Positions 37,135-49,985 of a DNA stretch of 64,000 nucleotides are shown here, piece after piece. The notes under the pieces were generated by a model. That model was not told where the DNA came from and made no database searches. It saw nothing but the letters and a program-made list of their open reading frames with translations. The translations under genes and the position numbers were made by a program. The DNA is from Paraspadella gotoi (lineage: Eukaryota > Chaetognatha). The stretch spans positions 17,292,087 through 17,356,086 of the forward strand of contig CM119266.1 of NCBI GenBank assembly GCA_051294375.1, read 5' to 3'. Numbering within the stretch: the stretch's first letter is position 1; every line of letters starts with the position of its first letter.

Positions 37135-38221
37135 TCTTGTGAAGCCTGTGAGAGTTAAATAATTAAAAAATTCGCCTATTTTATTATTGAAAAATGACAG
37201 TAAAGTGAAGAAGTTGAATGTCTTCCGGCTCATTTCAGTAAACATCCCTGTTCTCTAGCATAAAATAATGTTTACTTTTGCTGGTAGAAAAGAGAGATAA
37301 ATACTTAGGCTGTGATGGGGTGAATAATATTTTGTAGAATTTTGTAAGCATGCTTGTAAAATCAGACAAGCAAATATTTAAGTGACAAAAAATTCACAAT
37401 TTCTTTATCCAAAAAACTTTAAAGTTTTACTAGAGTACAATTTAGCCTTTTTTCTTTCAGAATCATTAATAAAAGAATTAAATTTTCATTTATTCTTATG
37501 GGGTGTCATTAGTTTTAAAATTCATTATAAATTTTGACTTAGTTTGACACTCACCCTGTAAGGAGGTTTCAGCATAAGTAATTCTAAAATTGTATCTTGT
37601 ATGTGCCCTATAGATTATGGCTTCATTTTGGTACTATTACCCTCCCTTTATCTTTATTCCTTTAAAATATATTAGGAAAAATCAGTTTTTTTCTCAACCT
37701 TCCTTTTAATTTCTTAAATAAAAATTTCGTGATTCAAACCGGACTATTTCATTTAGACTTGATCATTTTATGTCAAAATCATTATAAAATGAAAAAAGAA
37801 AAAATAGGACAAGCTCTTCAGACACGAAGCTATCAGAATCGCGAAATTCGAAGTCGCTCATGTAACAGGAACAAATAGCAATCCCGTTTGCAATTTTAAG
37901 TTTGTAAACTTTCCCTTTCATTTCTATAGTAAAAAATGAGGTTTGAAAATTCTCCGGAGATGAGTAGTGCATTTCCCCTGGCTTGTTTGATATTAAATCC
38001 TTTATCAAATGCCAAAACGAATAGGACAAGCTCTTCAGATGTAACACTCTCGGAATCGTGAGTTTTTACAAGTGTTTTTTAACCGAATTTCTGGCAAACG
38101 CGTTTGCAATTTGGGTAGTCAGATTTGAAACGAATTCTCTATTTAGAAAAATGTTGAATTTTTTTTAAGCGAGATTCTCGTCTAACAAATACCTCGGACT
38201 TCGGTCGCTATTTTTTATCTA

Positions 38222-38259
<38 letters not shown>

Positions 38260-38290
38260 TATCTCTCATTCTCGCTCTCTCATATCTCAC
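37135..38290. other. non-coding region between the hAT element and the F-box exon
   Basis: AT-rich. The phrase 'aggacaagctcttcaga' occurs twice (about 37806 and 38022), so there is a short direct duplication. A CT run (38218-38280) lies directly after the F-box exon donor, on the sense strand a GA run. Nothing else recognised. Confidence 0.5.
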
Positions 38291-38574
38291 CTTTTGCCTT
38301 TTGATCGTCGACGAAAACGCCGTCCATCTCCTCTTCCTCCTCCTTCTCCTCCACGCCCAACTCCTTCCTCTTCCTCCTCACCAACTCGCGATTCCCATTG
38401 ATGACCATATTCCATCTGCAAGAGGTCGACGCAGATCGTGAGAGAGAGACGGGATCGAGAAAGGAGAAGATAAGGAGGTGGATCTCTGAGGGGAGGTCTG
38501 ACAAGGAAGGTGGAGGAGGAGGAGGAGGAGGAGGAGGAGGAGCAAGGCGACTCACTAATGATACGGTCGACCGC
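38291..38574 (-). CDS. F-box protein exon
   Basis: Minus-strand exon between acceptor TTTAG (38576-38575) and donor G|GTGAGA (GT at 38290-38289). After a run of about 12 prolines it reads LSDLPSEIHLLIFSFLDPVS followed by SRSASTSCRWNMVINGNREL. This is a typical F-box (L-P-x-E-I, I-F-x-F-L-D, C-R-x-W-N), which would bind SKP1 in an SCF ubiquitin ligase. An acidic E-rich stretch follows. Upstream exons (perhaps near 38700-38870) and downstream substrate-binding exons are not securely identified, so this is a partial gene. Confidence 0.75.
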
Positions 38575-40242
38575 CTAAATTAGAAGCATTTAATAAATAA
38601 ATGAAAATCCATAAAAATGAATTTAGAAGTATTCCAAAGATTTAATGGTTAAAATGAATTTTGTATCTGATTTCTTAAAGGGCGCTCATAAAATAATTTT
38701 GAGAGATGGAGACAAGAGAGAGAGACGGAGACAAAGAGAGATAAAGTTCGAGCCCTATCATTTTTCTCTTCACATACTCGATCCAATCTCCACCGGCATT
38801 CAGACTTTCGCTGTTGACCATCGTTTGGAAGGATGTGCCGGAAGGCGAGTTGGTGGGTGAGTTCGACACCAACCCTTTGACGTCTTTTAGAAGAGAAGTA
38901 GAAAAAACGGAAGGAGTTAAATGTTTTCTAAGAACGCGAAATACAGAAAACCTTTCTCGTAAAGCAGTTTTCTATGACCGTTGCAAAATAACGTTATGTA
39001 GCGTGGTAGGCCTTGGGCTGCTACAAACACCTTACTAGCTTGAGCTAATGTTAGCGTCAGAATAATTGAAGTAAATGATAGATAGTGTATATTTATTTGA
39101 GGATAAATATTACAGAGTTACAACAATATTCCATTAAATGCAGAGCAGAACGCAGCTCTGTATCCGTGGATTGAAAAGTTGGGAATGACCCTCTTTCCTT
39201 TCCTCCTCTCCTTTTATAGCTTCCTCCGTTCCTCCCTGATCACGCGACCTCGGTTTCCAGGCAGCTGACGCGCTCAACGACGCGCCTGACGCGCCCGGCG
39301 ACGCACCTGACGCGCGCCCAACGCTTTCTTCCTAACAGCTGTCTTTGGTTCCATCTTGACTTGACTTTGGTTCCATCGTCCAGCGACGCGCCCGACGCGT
39401 CCCTGGCCTCCCGAGTCACGTGATTTAGTTCTATCGGATTCGTCGGAGCTCATTTGCATATTTCCGTCTTTCTTCCTCTTTCTCCGTTCTATCTCCGCCG
39501 CTCTCTCTCTCTCTCTCTCTCTGTATCCGTCGCTCTCCCTCTCTCTCTCGATATCCGTCGCTCTCGCTTTCTCTCTCGATATCTCCGTCGCTCTCCCTCT
39601 CTCTCTCTCTCTCTCTTAGCCGCTTCAGTTATAAGGGCGGATTCGATTCCATTCTTGGTTTCGATTCCATCTACGATGGGTTAAAGTAGATTCCCTGGCA
39701 ACACAATGGCTAAGCGGTACAAATAATTTCGCCTCATCCGAACGTTACGGGTTTAATCCCTGGGCTTCTTGATTTTGATGAATAAGATGTGACGAAACAA
39801 GGTAAAACTAGTCTTCGACGGGAGGCTCTCCCTCCATTCGATAATGATATCAAAATCAATCTAACCGTGACCCTCTCTATTATTTCCTCACCTTGGAATC
39901 CATCTCCAGCTCTTTCATACAGTATGAACGTTGCCGAAGTTATGCATCTGTCACGGTTCATATGAACGTTTAGAGTACTATAGTCTCCCTCTTTTTATCT
40001 ATATTTCTTTATTTTTCATAAATTATGTTTGTTGATTTCTGGCGCAAATATTTTTTAAAATATTAATCGCAAATTATTTCGGAGTCCATCACTGGATTTC
40101 AAAAGAGAAAGTTATTAAAATGAATTTGTTAACATGAGAGTTTAAATGAGATAGAAGAAACATTATTTGTTATCACTTCCATCTCTTCTGTTAGCGTTAG
40201 CAACTTGCTTACTGAAATTGTTTTAATCATTAGTGGTAGTCT

Positions 40243-40291
<49 letters not shown>

Positions 40292-40538
40292 GCAGAAAAA
40301 ACTAGAAATTAGTGGTTGTCTTGGACATACTGATGAATCACATAGAAAAAGCCGGCAAAATAGCGGCCTTGGCCCTGAAGGAAGAAAATCGTTCTGATCC
40401 GAATTAAAGAAAAAAAGTAGGAGAACGAAATAATTATTAAGATAAAATCTCTGCAAAGTTGAAAGATTCAAGGGGATCAACTTTTGAAAGAAGATGAAGA
40501 TTGGAAACGAGGGACAAGGGGGGGGGCACATAAATAGC
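38575..40538. other. non-coding region upstream of the F-box exon and the Kazal gene
   Basis: Contains a GC-rich stretch of 'gacgcgcctga'-like units (39266-39410), a CT/CTCCGTCG-type repeat (39480-39620), a SINE-like element (39692-39770) and a GA run (40244-40288). A short open stretch at about 38760-38872 could be part of an upstream F-box exon but has no recognisable domain. Confidence 0.5.
39692..39770 (+). repeat. SINE-like or degenerate tRNA element, family C
   Basis: A-box-like TGGCTAAGCGG (about 39706) and B-box-like GGGTTTAATCCC (about 39749), tRNA-like spacing, but no full cloverleaf. Only copy seen in the window. Confidence 0.5.
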
Positions 40539-40548
40539 TATAAAAAGG
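40539..40548 (+). promoter_or_regulatory. TATA box of the Kazal gene
   Basis: TATAAAAAGG about 100 bp before the ATG at 40641; a transcription start near 40570 would leave a short 5'UTR. Confidence 0.65.
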
Positions 40549-40640
40549 GTTTAAAAGAGAGAAATACAATAATTATTGTCTGAAACTTAGAACATAAATC
40601 ACAATTCTTTTTTCTCTGAAAGTGGTTCACAGATCTCAAA

Positions 40641-42278
40641 ATGGTGAGTCTAATAATTATATTTATTGCGATTATTTTCTGGTTGAAGTTACACACAGTG
40701 AAAGCTGGTGCTAATGCAAGATTTTACCTATCCCGAAATTTATTTAAGTGAAAAGATTAACTATAGTTGATAACGATTGATTAAAATTAGTATGTTTATC
40801 GATTCAAGATTTTTCTCAGAAATTCTCTGTCGGCGAAACACTACTTTGTTAACTTTAGATGAATTTTCCAAAATTTGTTTCAATTCATACTTAGTCTTAT
40901 ATGTATATAAACTTTTAATTTCTTTGCTTCTATCAGACGAAATCGCCACTCTTCTTCTTCTTCCTCCTCCTCCTCTTCTCCTCGTCCTCCGCTCGATCGA
41001 CCAAGTTCTTTGCCCGACAGACCGACCTCTCGACCCTTTGTCCCAACCATTGCGCCCTCTACTGGTCGCCTGTTTGCGGCAGCGACGGGCAGACTTACGC
41101 CAACGATTGCTATTTCAAAAAGGTCAACTGCGGTCGGTCTGTCAGTATCTCACACATGGGTCGATGTCCCGAAGCTTGCCCTCACTCCTGCCCTTTCGTC
41201 TATCGCCCCGTTTGCGGCAGCGATGGTCACACCTACGCCAACGAGTGCCATCTTAAGCAACGCAATTGCGGCAATGGCGTTATTATGGCTCACACAGGCA
41301 AATAAGACGGGCTAGAATTTTTATGGAATTATTACGGTTAAAATAAAAATCATCCATTTACATTTATTGTATTCAATGTACAAATGAAGTCTCTTTACGG
41401 TCAAACTTTGACATCGTAAATACCATTGTTTTGACTGTTATTGTTGTTTTACTTTGTTGAAGAATAAATCATTTTTACTCTGAAACACAATATAATCATT
41501 TAACGCTCGTTTCATGTCACGTGACTACTTACAAATGCAGTGACGTGATCGGAGAGTAACTGCGGCTTTTTTCATATTCTTAATTAATGAATTAATAAAG
41601 AAAGCATAACGAAATCAATGCGGCGCAACACATTCAATTAATTCCACTATCACAGGAAAATGCGAAGCGACTTGTCCCGAACCATGTCAGTACGTCTACG
41701 ACCCGGTCTGCGGTACGGACGGCAAGACTTACGTCAACGAATGCAATTTGAAGGGCAACAATTGCAACAATGGAGTCACGGTCAACCACACGGGTCCGTG
41801 TCGAGTCGAGTGTCCGACTCATTGCGCGTTCGTACACAGTCCGGTTTGCGGTACGGACAAAAAGACGTACGTCAACGAGTGTATTTTGAAGATGGAAAAT
41901 TGTCGCAACGGAGTTAGAGTCAATCACACGGGCGATTGTCTGCCCGATTGTCCTACCAGCTGCCCGCCGATCATATCCCATATTTGCGGCAGCGACAACA
42001 AAACTTATGTCAACGAATGCGATTTGAGAGGAAATAATTGCGGAAAAAATGTCACCATTAAACACACTGGGAAATGTCCCAAAGAAGAGGTGGCGTGTCC
42101 AACTCGTTGCCCAGCGATCATGGATTACGTTTGTGGCAGCGATGGTAAGACTTACGTCAATAGATGTCACCTTAGAGGAAGCAATTGTCGCAATGGAGTG
42201 TCCAATGGAGTGACCATCAGCCACAATGGGCGTTGCGCGACGGTGAAGAGGCGAGGAATGAGAGACGAAAGAAAATAA
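40641..42278 (+). CDS. secreted six-domain Kazal-type serine protease inhibitor
   Basis: Exons: 40641-40643 (ATG only, donor GTGAGT), 40937-41297, 41656-42278; 987 nt, 328 residues. Residues 1-20 are a signal peptide (KSPLFFFFLLLLFSSSSA). Six Kazal domains follow, each C-x3-C-x7-C-x10-C-x6-C then a last Cys, with the signature PVCGSDGxTYxNxC. Two are in exon 2 (from Cys36) and four in exon 3. By family they block serine proteases. The residues at the usual P1 site (second after Cys2) read L, F, Y, F, P, A, suggesting chymotrypsin- or elastase-like targets (inference). Domain 6 has a local NGV duplication that lengthens its last loop. The second intron starts GCAAAT (CACAG|GC), an apparent GC-AG intron. 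Reading through it gives Lys-stop at once, with AATAAA at 41342 and 41463. A short positively charged C-terminus (KRRGMRDERK) ends the protein. Confidence 0.93.
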
Positions 42279-43194
42279 AAACAAGAGAAGATAAGGAATA
42301 ATTCTTATTTCGTTTCGGTCAAAAATGTAACACGAAAGTCAGTTTGTTCTTCATATAAAACTTTGAAATTATAATGATTTTAATTATTAGAATCATTTAG
42401 TTCCATCGGAGGACCCGAATCTTCTCATGATTTTTTCCTTCAATGATTTAAAGTTTACATACTTTTCTTTCATATGAATTCCAAATCACTATTATGGGAT
42501 TTTTGGTGATTTTTTTTTTGTCCAAATAGTCTGGGGATAACAAGGCTTCAGAACGGATTGAATGTACAGCTGATTCATAACGATCCAATTAATTCAGGGT
42601 AAATTTTATCTCCTAGTGTATGGGATTGTAGTATTGTACTAAATATGCCGTATTTTGTCTCAAAAAAGTATTAACCACTTTAATTTGGCAAAGTTATTAA
42701 AAGGTTTATATTGTTGATTCTTATTTCCTCGCGTTTGCTCTAATTAAAATATATTCTTTGCGATAATTTAGTGAAGTTTAGTTTAGTTTTGTTTAGTTTT
42801 TCATAAACTAGTAGACGAATTTAGAAGAGCTTTGCCAATAGGAAACATACTAAACATACTTTATTTTTTAGTGACCTTTATTAAGTTATTAATACTTAAG
42901 ATACATTTTTTAACTATTAGGAATCATTAGATGGCATCATTACTATTCATTAGTTAAGGCAGAAATTTCAAAAACCGAATTATAATCTTATAACCGATAA
43001 CGATAGTCGAAACAAATCTACATCGATCAATCGATATTGAATCTTGAATCAATCAATAAATGAAACAATCAGTGTATCAATCAATCGACCAATAATTCAA
43101 CGGAAAGAAGAAAAAGTTAGTGAAACTTTTTACTCGTCCCTCCTCCTCATTTCAACGCGCCAACCAAATTCACGAAACAGTGAGAGAGGGAGAC

Positions 43195-43254
<60 letters not shown>

Positions 43255-43406
43255 TTTCCTCCTCTTATCACTTGTTCCTTTCATCTTTGGTAATATTTAC
43301 AACTTTTAAGTGATTGCAGAATCTCTCGCCCCACGTATATTTTTTTTTTCGCGTCGCCTGCATCTTCCTTTCTTGTTTGATCGCATCTTATACAAACAAA
43401 GACACG
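42279..43406. other. intergenic, Kazal 3' flank to bHLH 5' region
   Basis: AT-rich with AATC-type repeats (43020-43090) and a GA run (43195-43250). A possible acceptor TTGCAG at 43313-43318 would precede the bHLH exon, so an upstream bHLH exon may lie here unseen. Confidence 0.5.
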
Positions 43407-45257
43407 ATGAAAAACGCGTCTCGCGAACGAAGTAGAGTCAGACTTTTGCGTTCTGGATTTTTAGAACTTCAAAAGGCGCTGCCCTGTATTCCGCCCGATA
43501 CTAAATTAGGTAAGTGCTGTGGCCGGTGGGTTTTCTCTAATTTTTCATTTCGTCTAAATTCCGATCCCGATCTCTCCCTCTCTTCCACTCTTTCTCTCTT
43601 CTCCCCTTTTCTCTCTCTCACCCGCTCTCACTCTCAGCCAAACTCGACGTTCTCATCATAGCGACTCTTTACATCAAACATTTGATCAAGCTCACAAAAT
43701 TAACTCCGTCTCCTGACGACGACAACAACAACAACAACGACGACGAAGACGACGACGACGATGCCATAACGACTTTTCACGGGGATGGCATCGAAGAGAG
43801 AGAGAACGAAGATGTTTCCGCTTCTAGCGTTAGAGATGGCATCGCTGAGGGCATCGGAAGTAGTGCTATGAAATCGGGTAGGTGAAGCAGGCAAAATTTT
43901 CTGCAAGCGCTCAATTTTAGTTTCTGATCCATGAACTTAACACTTATATTTAACCAGATGCTTATAAATTCTAATCCCTAACCTTATCTCTTAATCTTAA
44001 ACCATAATGCCTCACCAAATATTTAATCAAACATCTAACCTAATCCCAGTTTCTAACCTTAGAGATATATTGCTAGATTAACTATCGATTGTTAACCTTA
44101 TCAGCTAAATTTTTATTACATTTTCTTACAGTATTGACGTCAATCATGTTGTAAGAAAAAAATTGATATAATAATACATATTTTTTTAAATTATAATTTG
44201 TTTAAATAAAATTATTTGTAACTAACCTAATTCCGAATTTAAACTGAAATTGGGGAGGATTAAAAAAGACGGACCGTTTTGCTTTCAACTGTTCTCCGCT
44301 CCTTCTAATGAAGCTTCTCTCGGCTTTACTTTCCTAAACTTAAAATCTGCTCAAAAATTTATTTGAAATGCTTTACACTTTAATGCTTTGCTTTGCTTCT
44401 ACATGCGTAATAAAATTTCAATCTAATTCGTTTTTTGTTCAGCTTTCACATGCTCTACAATGCTTCATTTTGCTTTAGTTTGCTTTGTTTGGCCATCAGC
44501 TAATTTGATTGATACCAAATATATTTTTTTCTTAGGTTTGAATCGAAACGAAGAACAAAAAAGCAAAAAAACAAAGACGGTCACAGCCTGTTGGTCTTGC
44601 GTCCTGGAAGGAGACGATGGAATGAATCTGGCATCAATGAAGGCAAGTATATTGTTTACTGCTAATCATTTAGTTTTTATTGTTGGTTTTTATTTATATT
44701 TATTCCCCGTTGCCTGTTTTATTTAATAATCATGGCTTAAAAGTGGAGAAGCTTTAAAAATATAAACAAACAACAAACAAAAAAAAACATCTTGAGGCCA
44801 ATTTTCGTTTCGAGTCTTCAGATCTAAAACTTTTTCTTTCTTTTTAAATTTTTTTTTTCACTGATTTTTCTTTATTCTTTTTCCTTTCTCTTTTTTTCCT
44901 TTTTCCTCGTCTTATTACTTCTGTTTCTATCTTACCCTTTTCCTCTCTTTTCCTCTCTTTTTTATCTTATCCTTTTCCTCTCTTTTCCTCTCTTTTCTAT
45001 CTTATCCTTTTCCTCTCTTTTCCTCTCGTTTCTATCCTATCCTTTTCCTCCCTTTTCTATCTCATCCTTTTCCTCTCTTTTCTTCTCTATTCTATCTCAT
45101 CCTTTTCCTCTCTTTTCCTCGCTCTCTTTTTAATAATAATGTATTTCCTTACAATTTTCCTATTACTCTCTCCTTTCTTTTTTTTTTTACTTTTCTTTAA
45201 CTCTCTCTCTTCTCATTCGATCTTTTCCTATCTTTTTTCTTAACTCTTTCCATCTCT

Positions 45258-45335
<78 letters not shown>

Positions 45336-46598
45336 CTCTCCTTCTCCCCCCCTTGACACTTGAGGAGTTGACATCTGTAAGAGATGATCCATTGTCAATG
45401 ATCAATGGTTAATCTATTCGTCGTCGTCGTTGTTGTCGTCGTCGTCTTCCTTTTCCTCCTCCCCTTCCTTCTCTTCCTCACTGTCTTTATTTTCTATTTA
45501 TTTTTATATAAATTTTTTTTCATTTAGTTGTTTTATTTTTAAATTTTTTAAATTTTAATTATTAGTTTTTAATATAGGAATACGTATATAAAATGAAAAC
45601 GTCGATGTTGTCGTCGTTTTTTTTTTTTTGTTATCTTTTGTCATGAAATTGGTAAAACTAAAATAAAGATTATCCAATATCCATTGAGGCGAAACAGGTT
45701 GCAAACTAGATATTGTTAAAGTGAAAATTAAAAAGATTTTAAGTTTACTCCATTGTTAAATTAAACGCATGGAAGCCATTTTAAATAATCCGAATACTAT
45801 GTATATAAAAACAATTTTTTTGTATAAATTTTAATTTTTTTTCATCGTATTCTGATAGAGCGAGAAAAATTTAATTCAAGGTTATTATAACAACTTTAAA
45901 GATTTGTCAATAAAAATTAGCAAAAACTTTTCAATTTACTGAATTATTATTATGATGATGATAATGATGATAATAATAATGATGATAATGATAATGATGA
46001 TTATTCAAGGTTTTTTAAATTTTTGACACATTTATTATTTAAAAATTTTTAAATATTGTAATATTTAGCTGTATCTAACTTTTTGATCTCTCTCAGAATC
46101 GGTTTTAACAAATTCAAAAATTCAAAAAATAAATTCACTTAGTATTAATACCATAAATTAAGACTTTCACTGCAGACTGTTTAATATTATAAAAAAATTT
46201 AATTCTGGTCCGCCTTATCATCCATTTATTCAAAAAAGTTTAGTTTTTCGATATTCTATTTTTATTCAAATCACTATTTTTAATTTTTTTTTACTTCTCC
46301 CAATTCCATTTATTCCTTTGGTCAGCTTCAGTTTTCTCTTTTTTTCCATCCATTTTTTTTTTCTATTTCCATTATTTTGTCATCCATTTTTTCATTTACC
46401 CATTTTTCATTTGCCTTTTACTTTTTCCTTCTTAGAACCCACCCCCCCGTCCCTCCCCCTTACGACCCGTCGATCCCCAACAAAAAAGGATGATTCTTGA
46501 TTTATTGATGTACATCGTCGGCAACATTAATCATTAACATTTTTGGCTTCAGATTGAGAGAGCGGAAGAGACCAGATGGCCTAATGGTGAGAGAGAGG

Positions 46599-46636
<38 letters not shown>

Positions 46637-47728
46637 GAAAGAAGGGAGAGCGAGAGCGAAGAGAGGAGGAGAGAGAGAGAGAGAGATACAGACTCTATCA
46701 AACATTCTCTTTTCTTAGAAATGGCCGATGCGATCTCGTTTGTGCTCCAAACTTCATTTTATCCTTCAAGCAGAACATCATTACAAAGACGCTCACCGGT
46801 CGATGCAGGTATCGGGTGATCAAAAAAATATTTACTATTTTTTTAAAAATTTCAAACTTACAAAAAAACTAACTGAATAGACGGAAAATGATATAAAAAA
46901 CAATATTTACTCATCATTTGTTTACTTAAAATTCTCTTCTTTTTTTGTCATAAATCGAAAATTCTCGAAAACAATTCATCATAAAAATAAAATGTTTCAT
47001 AAACGCAGAAATCCATCGTCAAACAAAAATCCGAACAAGACAACGATTTTCTATCGACCAATGAGCGAAGACCGGAAACTGCATCGTCCAATCAAATGAC
47101 TTTGCTTTCTACCAATCAGACGCCGGATCCAGATTCTACGCGAAAAACTTCTTCGGTCTTTTCGACCAATCAGAGACGAGAATCCTCGACGTTAAACGTT
47201 GACTCCTCAACTTTAGGGATTCCCGACATTTTCCCCCAACCCACTCGGCCTAATATCTATCCTGATAGTTATCCCGATTCTTTGACAAATTTCCCGGCGT
47301 CAGATTTCGCTTCCTCTTCTGATTTTTCTATGGAAACAGAATCTTTTCTCCCTCTCTCCCTTCCTCCTCCTCCTTTTCTTCCACCTCTTCCTCCCTCTCC
47401 CTCTCTCCCTCTCTCTAACCCTTCCCTCCTTCCCCCCATCTCTTCATCCTTTCCTCCCTCTTCTTTTCTTCCTCCTCTTCGTTCTCTCTCTCCTTCCCTC
47501 TCTTCTTCTCTTCCTCCTCCTCCTCCCCTCTCATCTCTTTCTTCGATGACATCTACCGGATTTCCGGTTTATTACTTTCCGCCCGACGTCAAAAATGACG
47601 TTAAAAGTGACGTAATCAATAACGTCACCTGCGAAGTCAAAGACGAAACTAAAGAGGATGACGATGACGACGACGACGACGACAAATTCAGGACTTTTGG
47701 AACCGGAACTTTTTTCGGTCTCGTTTGA
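43407..47728 (+). CDS. TCF23/24-like bHLH transcription factor
   Basis: Exons seen: about 43407-43509, 43638-43877, 44536-44642, 46553-46586, 46719-46808, 47009-47728 (TGA). Exons 1-2 encode the bHLH: basic region RERSRVRLLRSGFLELQKAL, loop PCIPPDTKLA, helix 2 KLDVLIIATLYIKHL. This is closest to the TCF23/TCF24 group (class II E-box-type bHLH, nuclear). Exon 5 gives KWPMRSRL, a motif conserved downstream of the bHLH in that group, which supports membership. Exon 2 continues with an acidic Asp/Asn stretch; the last exon has a Ser/Thr/Pro-rich region, a CT-derived Pro/Leu/Ser tract and a nine-Asp run. Exon 3 ends AAG|GCAAGT, a classic GC donor. As read, exons 3-4 arrive at exon 5 one base out of the KWPMRSRL frame, so a small exon is missed or an indel is present. 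The first ATG is uncertain. Confidence 0.75.
44925..45120 (+). repeat. CT-rich minisatellite
   Basis: Repeating 'tatcttatccttttcctctc' plus 'ttttcctctctttt' units, about 30-35 bp, five or so copies, in intron 3 of the bHLH gene. Confidence 0.9.
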
Positions 47729-47883
47729 AAGAAGGTTTACCGTTTCAAAATTCCCAAAACTACCCATTTAGTCTTAAATTAAGTTAAAAGTTGTTAAGTT
47801 CAAAGATACCATCGCAGGGGTATCCATGAGTTTTTCCTTAAATACGGTCAGAGGTTCGGGTCAAAAATTTGGCTTGAGCTTAA

Positions 47884-47923
<40 letters not shown>

Positions 47924-48373
47924 TTTATAATTATTAAGGTTAAAATTAAGTTTATGAATTATGAATTAAAAAATATAAATGAGGCGCTCTTGCAAAATAG
48001 TCATTGTTCGTAACTGTAAATAATCGTTAACAATTAATAAACGTTAGTCTTCATTAGCCGTGTTGTACGCTTTTGGCCTTGTTGCTTGTCATCGTCGTCG
48101 TTGTTGTCGTTGTCGTTGTTGTTGTGAATTTCTTCTATTCTGTTGTTTCATTCCTCTGTGATGCTACTATACTGACACATTATATTGTATATATTTTGTA
48201 TTATCTACATATTACATAGAGTAAATTTTCCGTGACCCCAATGTAAGGGAAAAAATGAAGCAAGTGTCATAATTTCTCCCTTAAACTCCTCCCTTCTGTT
48301 TCTGGTCAATTCAAGATGCAATAACCTTTGCTTATTTCGTAAGATGACGTCTTTTCGTCAATGGAAATTTAAT

Positions 48374-48431
<58 letters not shown>

Positions 48432-49985
48432 GCTAGATCGACTCGGAATTTTTTAAAAAGTTTTTAAAAGTTTTTCTTCCCATGGAAAGAGAGAGAGGGA
48501 CCGGATACAACATTCTCTATAATCCATTCCTCGGTTTCCAGGTTTCCTTCTTCTGTGATGACCATATGTCACCCAAAAATTCGCCCAAGCCAAGGTTGCT
48601 GGGAGATAGATTATACATTACCATAAATATCAAGTTCAATATTTTCTGATTTTGTTTTTTGTTTTTTTCTTTGAATATCCTCTAGAAGTCCAAATCTCTT
48701 TATTTCTTCCGGTAAGAGATTTTCGTAACATTTTTCTAGTTGACAAATGTGTTAGGATTGATCAGAACATGAGGGTTCATTTTAGTAGCCTATGTTTTAC
48801 TTCTTGTAAAGTAGCGCTCTTATTATGTAATGATCCACAAACGACTTTAATAGTATTTATCAGTTTGTTAAGTTTAAAAGTTAAATTAGATCTTTAATTG
48901 TATTATGCGTTATCATTGCTACGGTTCTCATGTCTTTGTACTTGCAACGACCTGGTCCTTAAATACAATAATATACAACACAACTTCTATAGCTTTTAAT
49001 TTTATGATTATAATTAATACCGTCGAGAGATTTAACTAATTTCTGGTGGCCTCTCGCCACCAGCACTTTCTTCTTTCACGACCTCATGGTCATGTAATAT
49101 CAGAGAATGGTGATGGCTAGTGATCAGAACTGGTAATGATGAATGATTATCTATTGCGCCTACGAAACACCCAGAATTACCATCCGGGATGCCAGATATG
49201 GCATTGATCTGCCAGGCTGAATTCTTCCAAAAATACCTAATCCCCAAATATTATTCTGCTTAGATAAACCCAGAAACTCCTTTTTAATCTCATTTCCTAT
49301 ATTTTTTTCTTTTGATCAATCTCTCCTTTTCATCAGAGCAAAGGAAAAAGAAAGAAAATCATTTTCATTGCAGATTTCGTCTCTGCTTCATGCTTCATAT
49401 CTCTGGGCCAGATGAAAAGAGGGAACGAAATGAAAAGTCGGCCAAGTAATCAATTCGAGAAAGCAACAATGCATCAAGCAAATCAAATAATATGAGACAA
49501 TCAAAGACGAAAGACAATCAGTTTCGACATGCAGTAATCGATCAATCGATCAGACAAGGAGGCTATTGTGACGATATATTCACACCGCCTCACATCCAGC
49601 TTCATTGAGCAAATACCATTGGCTCATAGGGCGAACGTACCAACCCAATCGTTACGTTCCATCCACATTCCACAGTCCCAATGACTTCCCTCTGAGTTGG
49701 CAAAGCGAGACTGTCCTAGCGTAGCCGTGCCAATGACAGGTTGCGTCACTTAAGATCGAAAGACACCAAAGCCAACAGTGAGATGCCTCATCCCAATGGC
49801 TGTTGCCATATTATTTCATAATTTCTTTTCTTCAATCACTAAGGAGTTTTAGATGCATTTGTAAATTTAAAATTTTAAAATTTTGAAGTTTTGTAATTGA
49901 AAGCAAAATTTCCATAAAAAAATTATAATATTCAAGCAATCAATGATTGTAAAGTTCTTAACGATTCATCGTGACGAAATTTTTT
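47729..49985. other. convergent intergenic region between the bHLH and ODC-like genes
   Basis: Holds a (TTA)n run (47886-47925), a CT run (48378-48430) and AT-rich sequence. A block at 49590-49800 ('ttcattgagcaaataccattggctc' onward) has SINE-A-like words but no clear B box. Small ORFs (48652-48897, 49032-49247) do not survive in the second copy with codon-like changes and are not called. The duplicate is 55890-58165. Confidence 0.5.

Noticed and set aside
39692-39770. Functional tRNA gene
   Set aside because: A- and B-box-like motifs are present, but acceptor and anticodon stems do not pair; treated as SINE-like.
41634-42284. Minus-strand ORF of 216 codons
   Set aside because: Exact antisense of the four C-terminal Kazal domains.
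48652-48897. Hydrophobic 81-codon ORF
   Set aside because: No splice context, start context or family; the duplicate at 56.8 kb carries frame-breaking indels. Not supported as coding.
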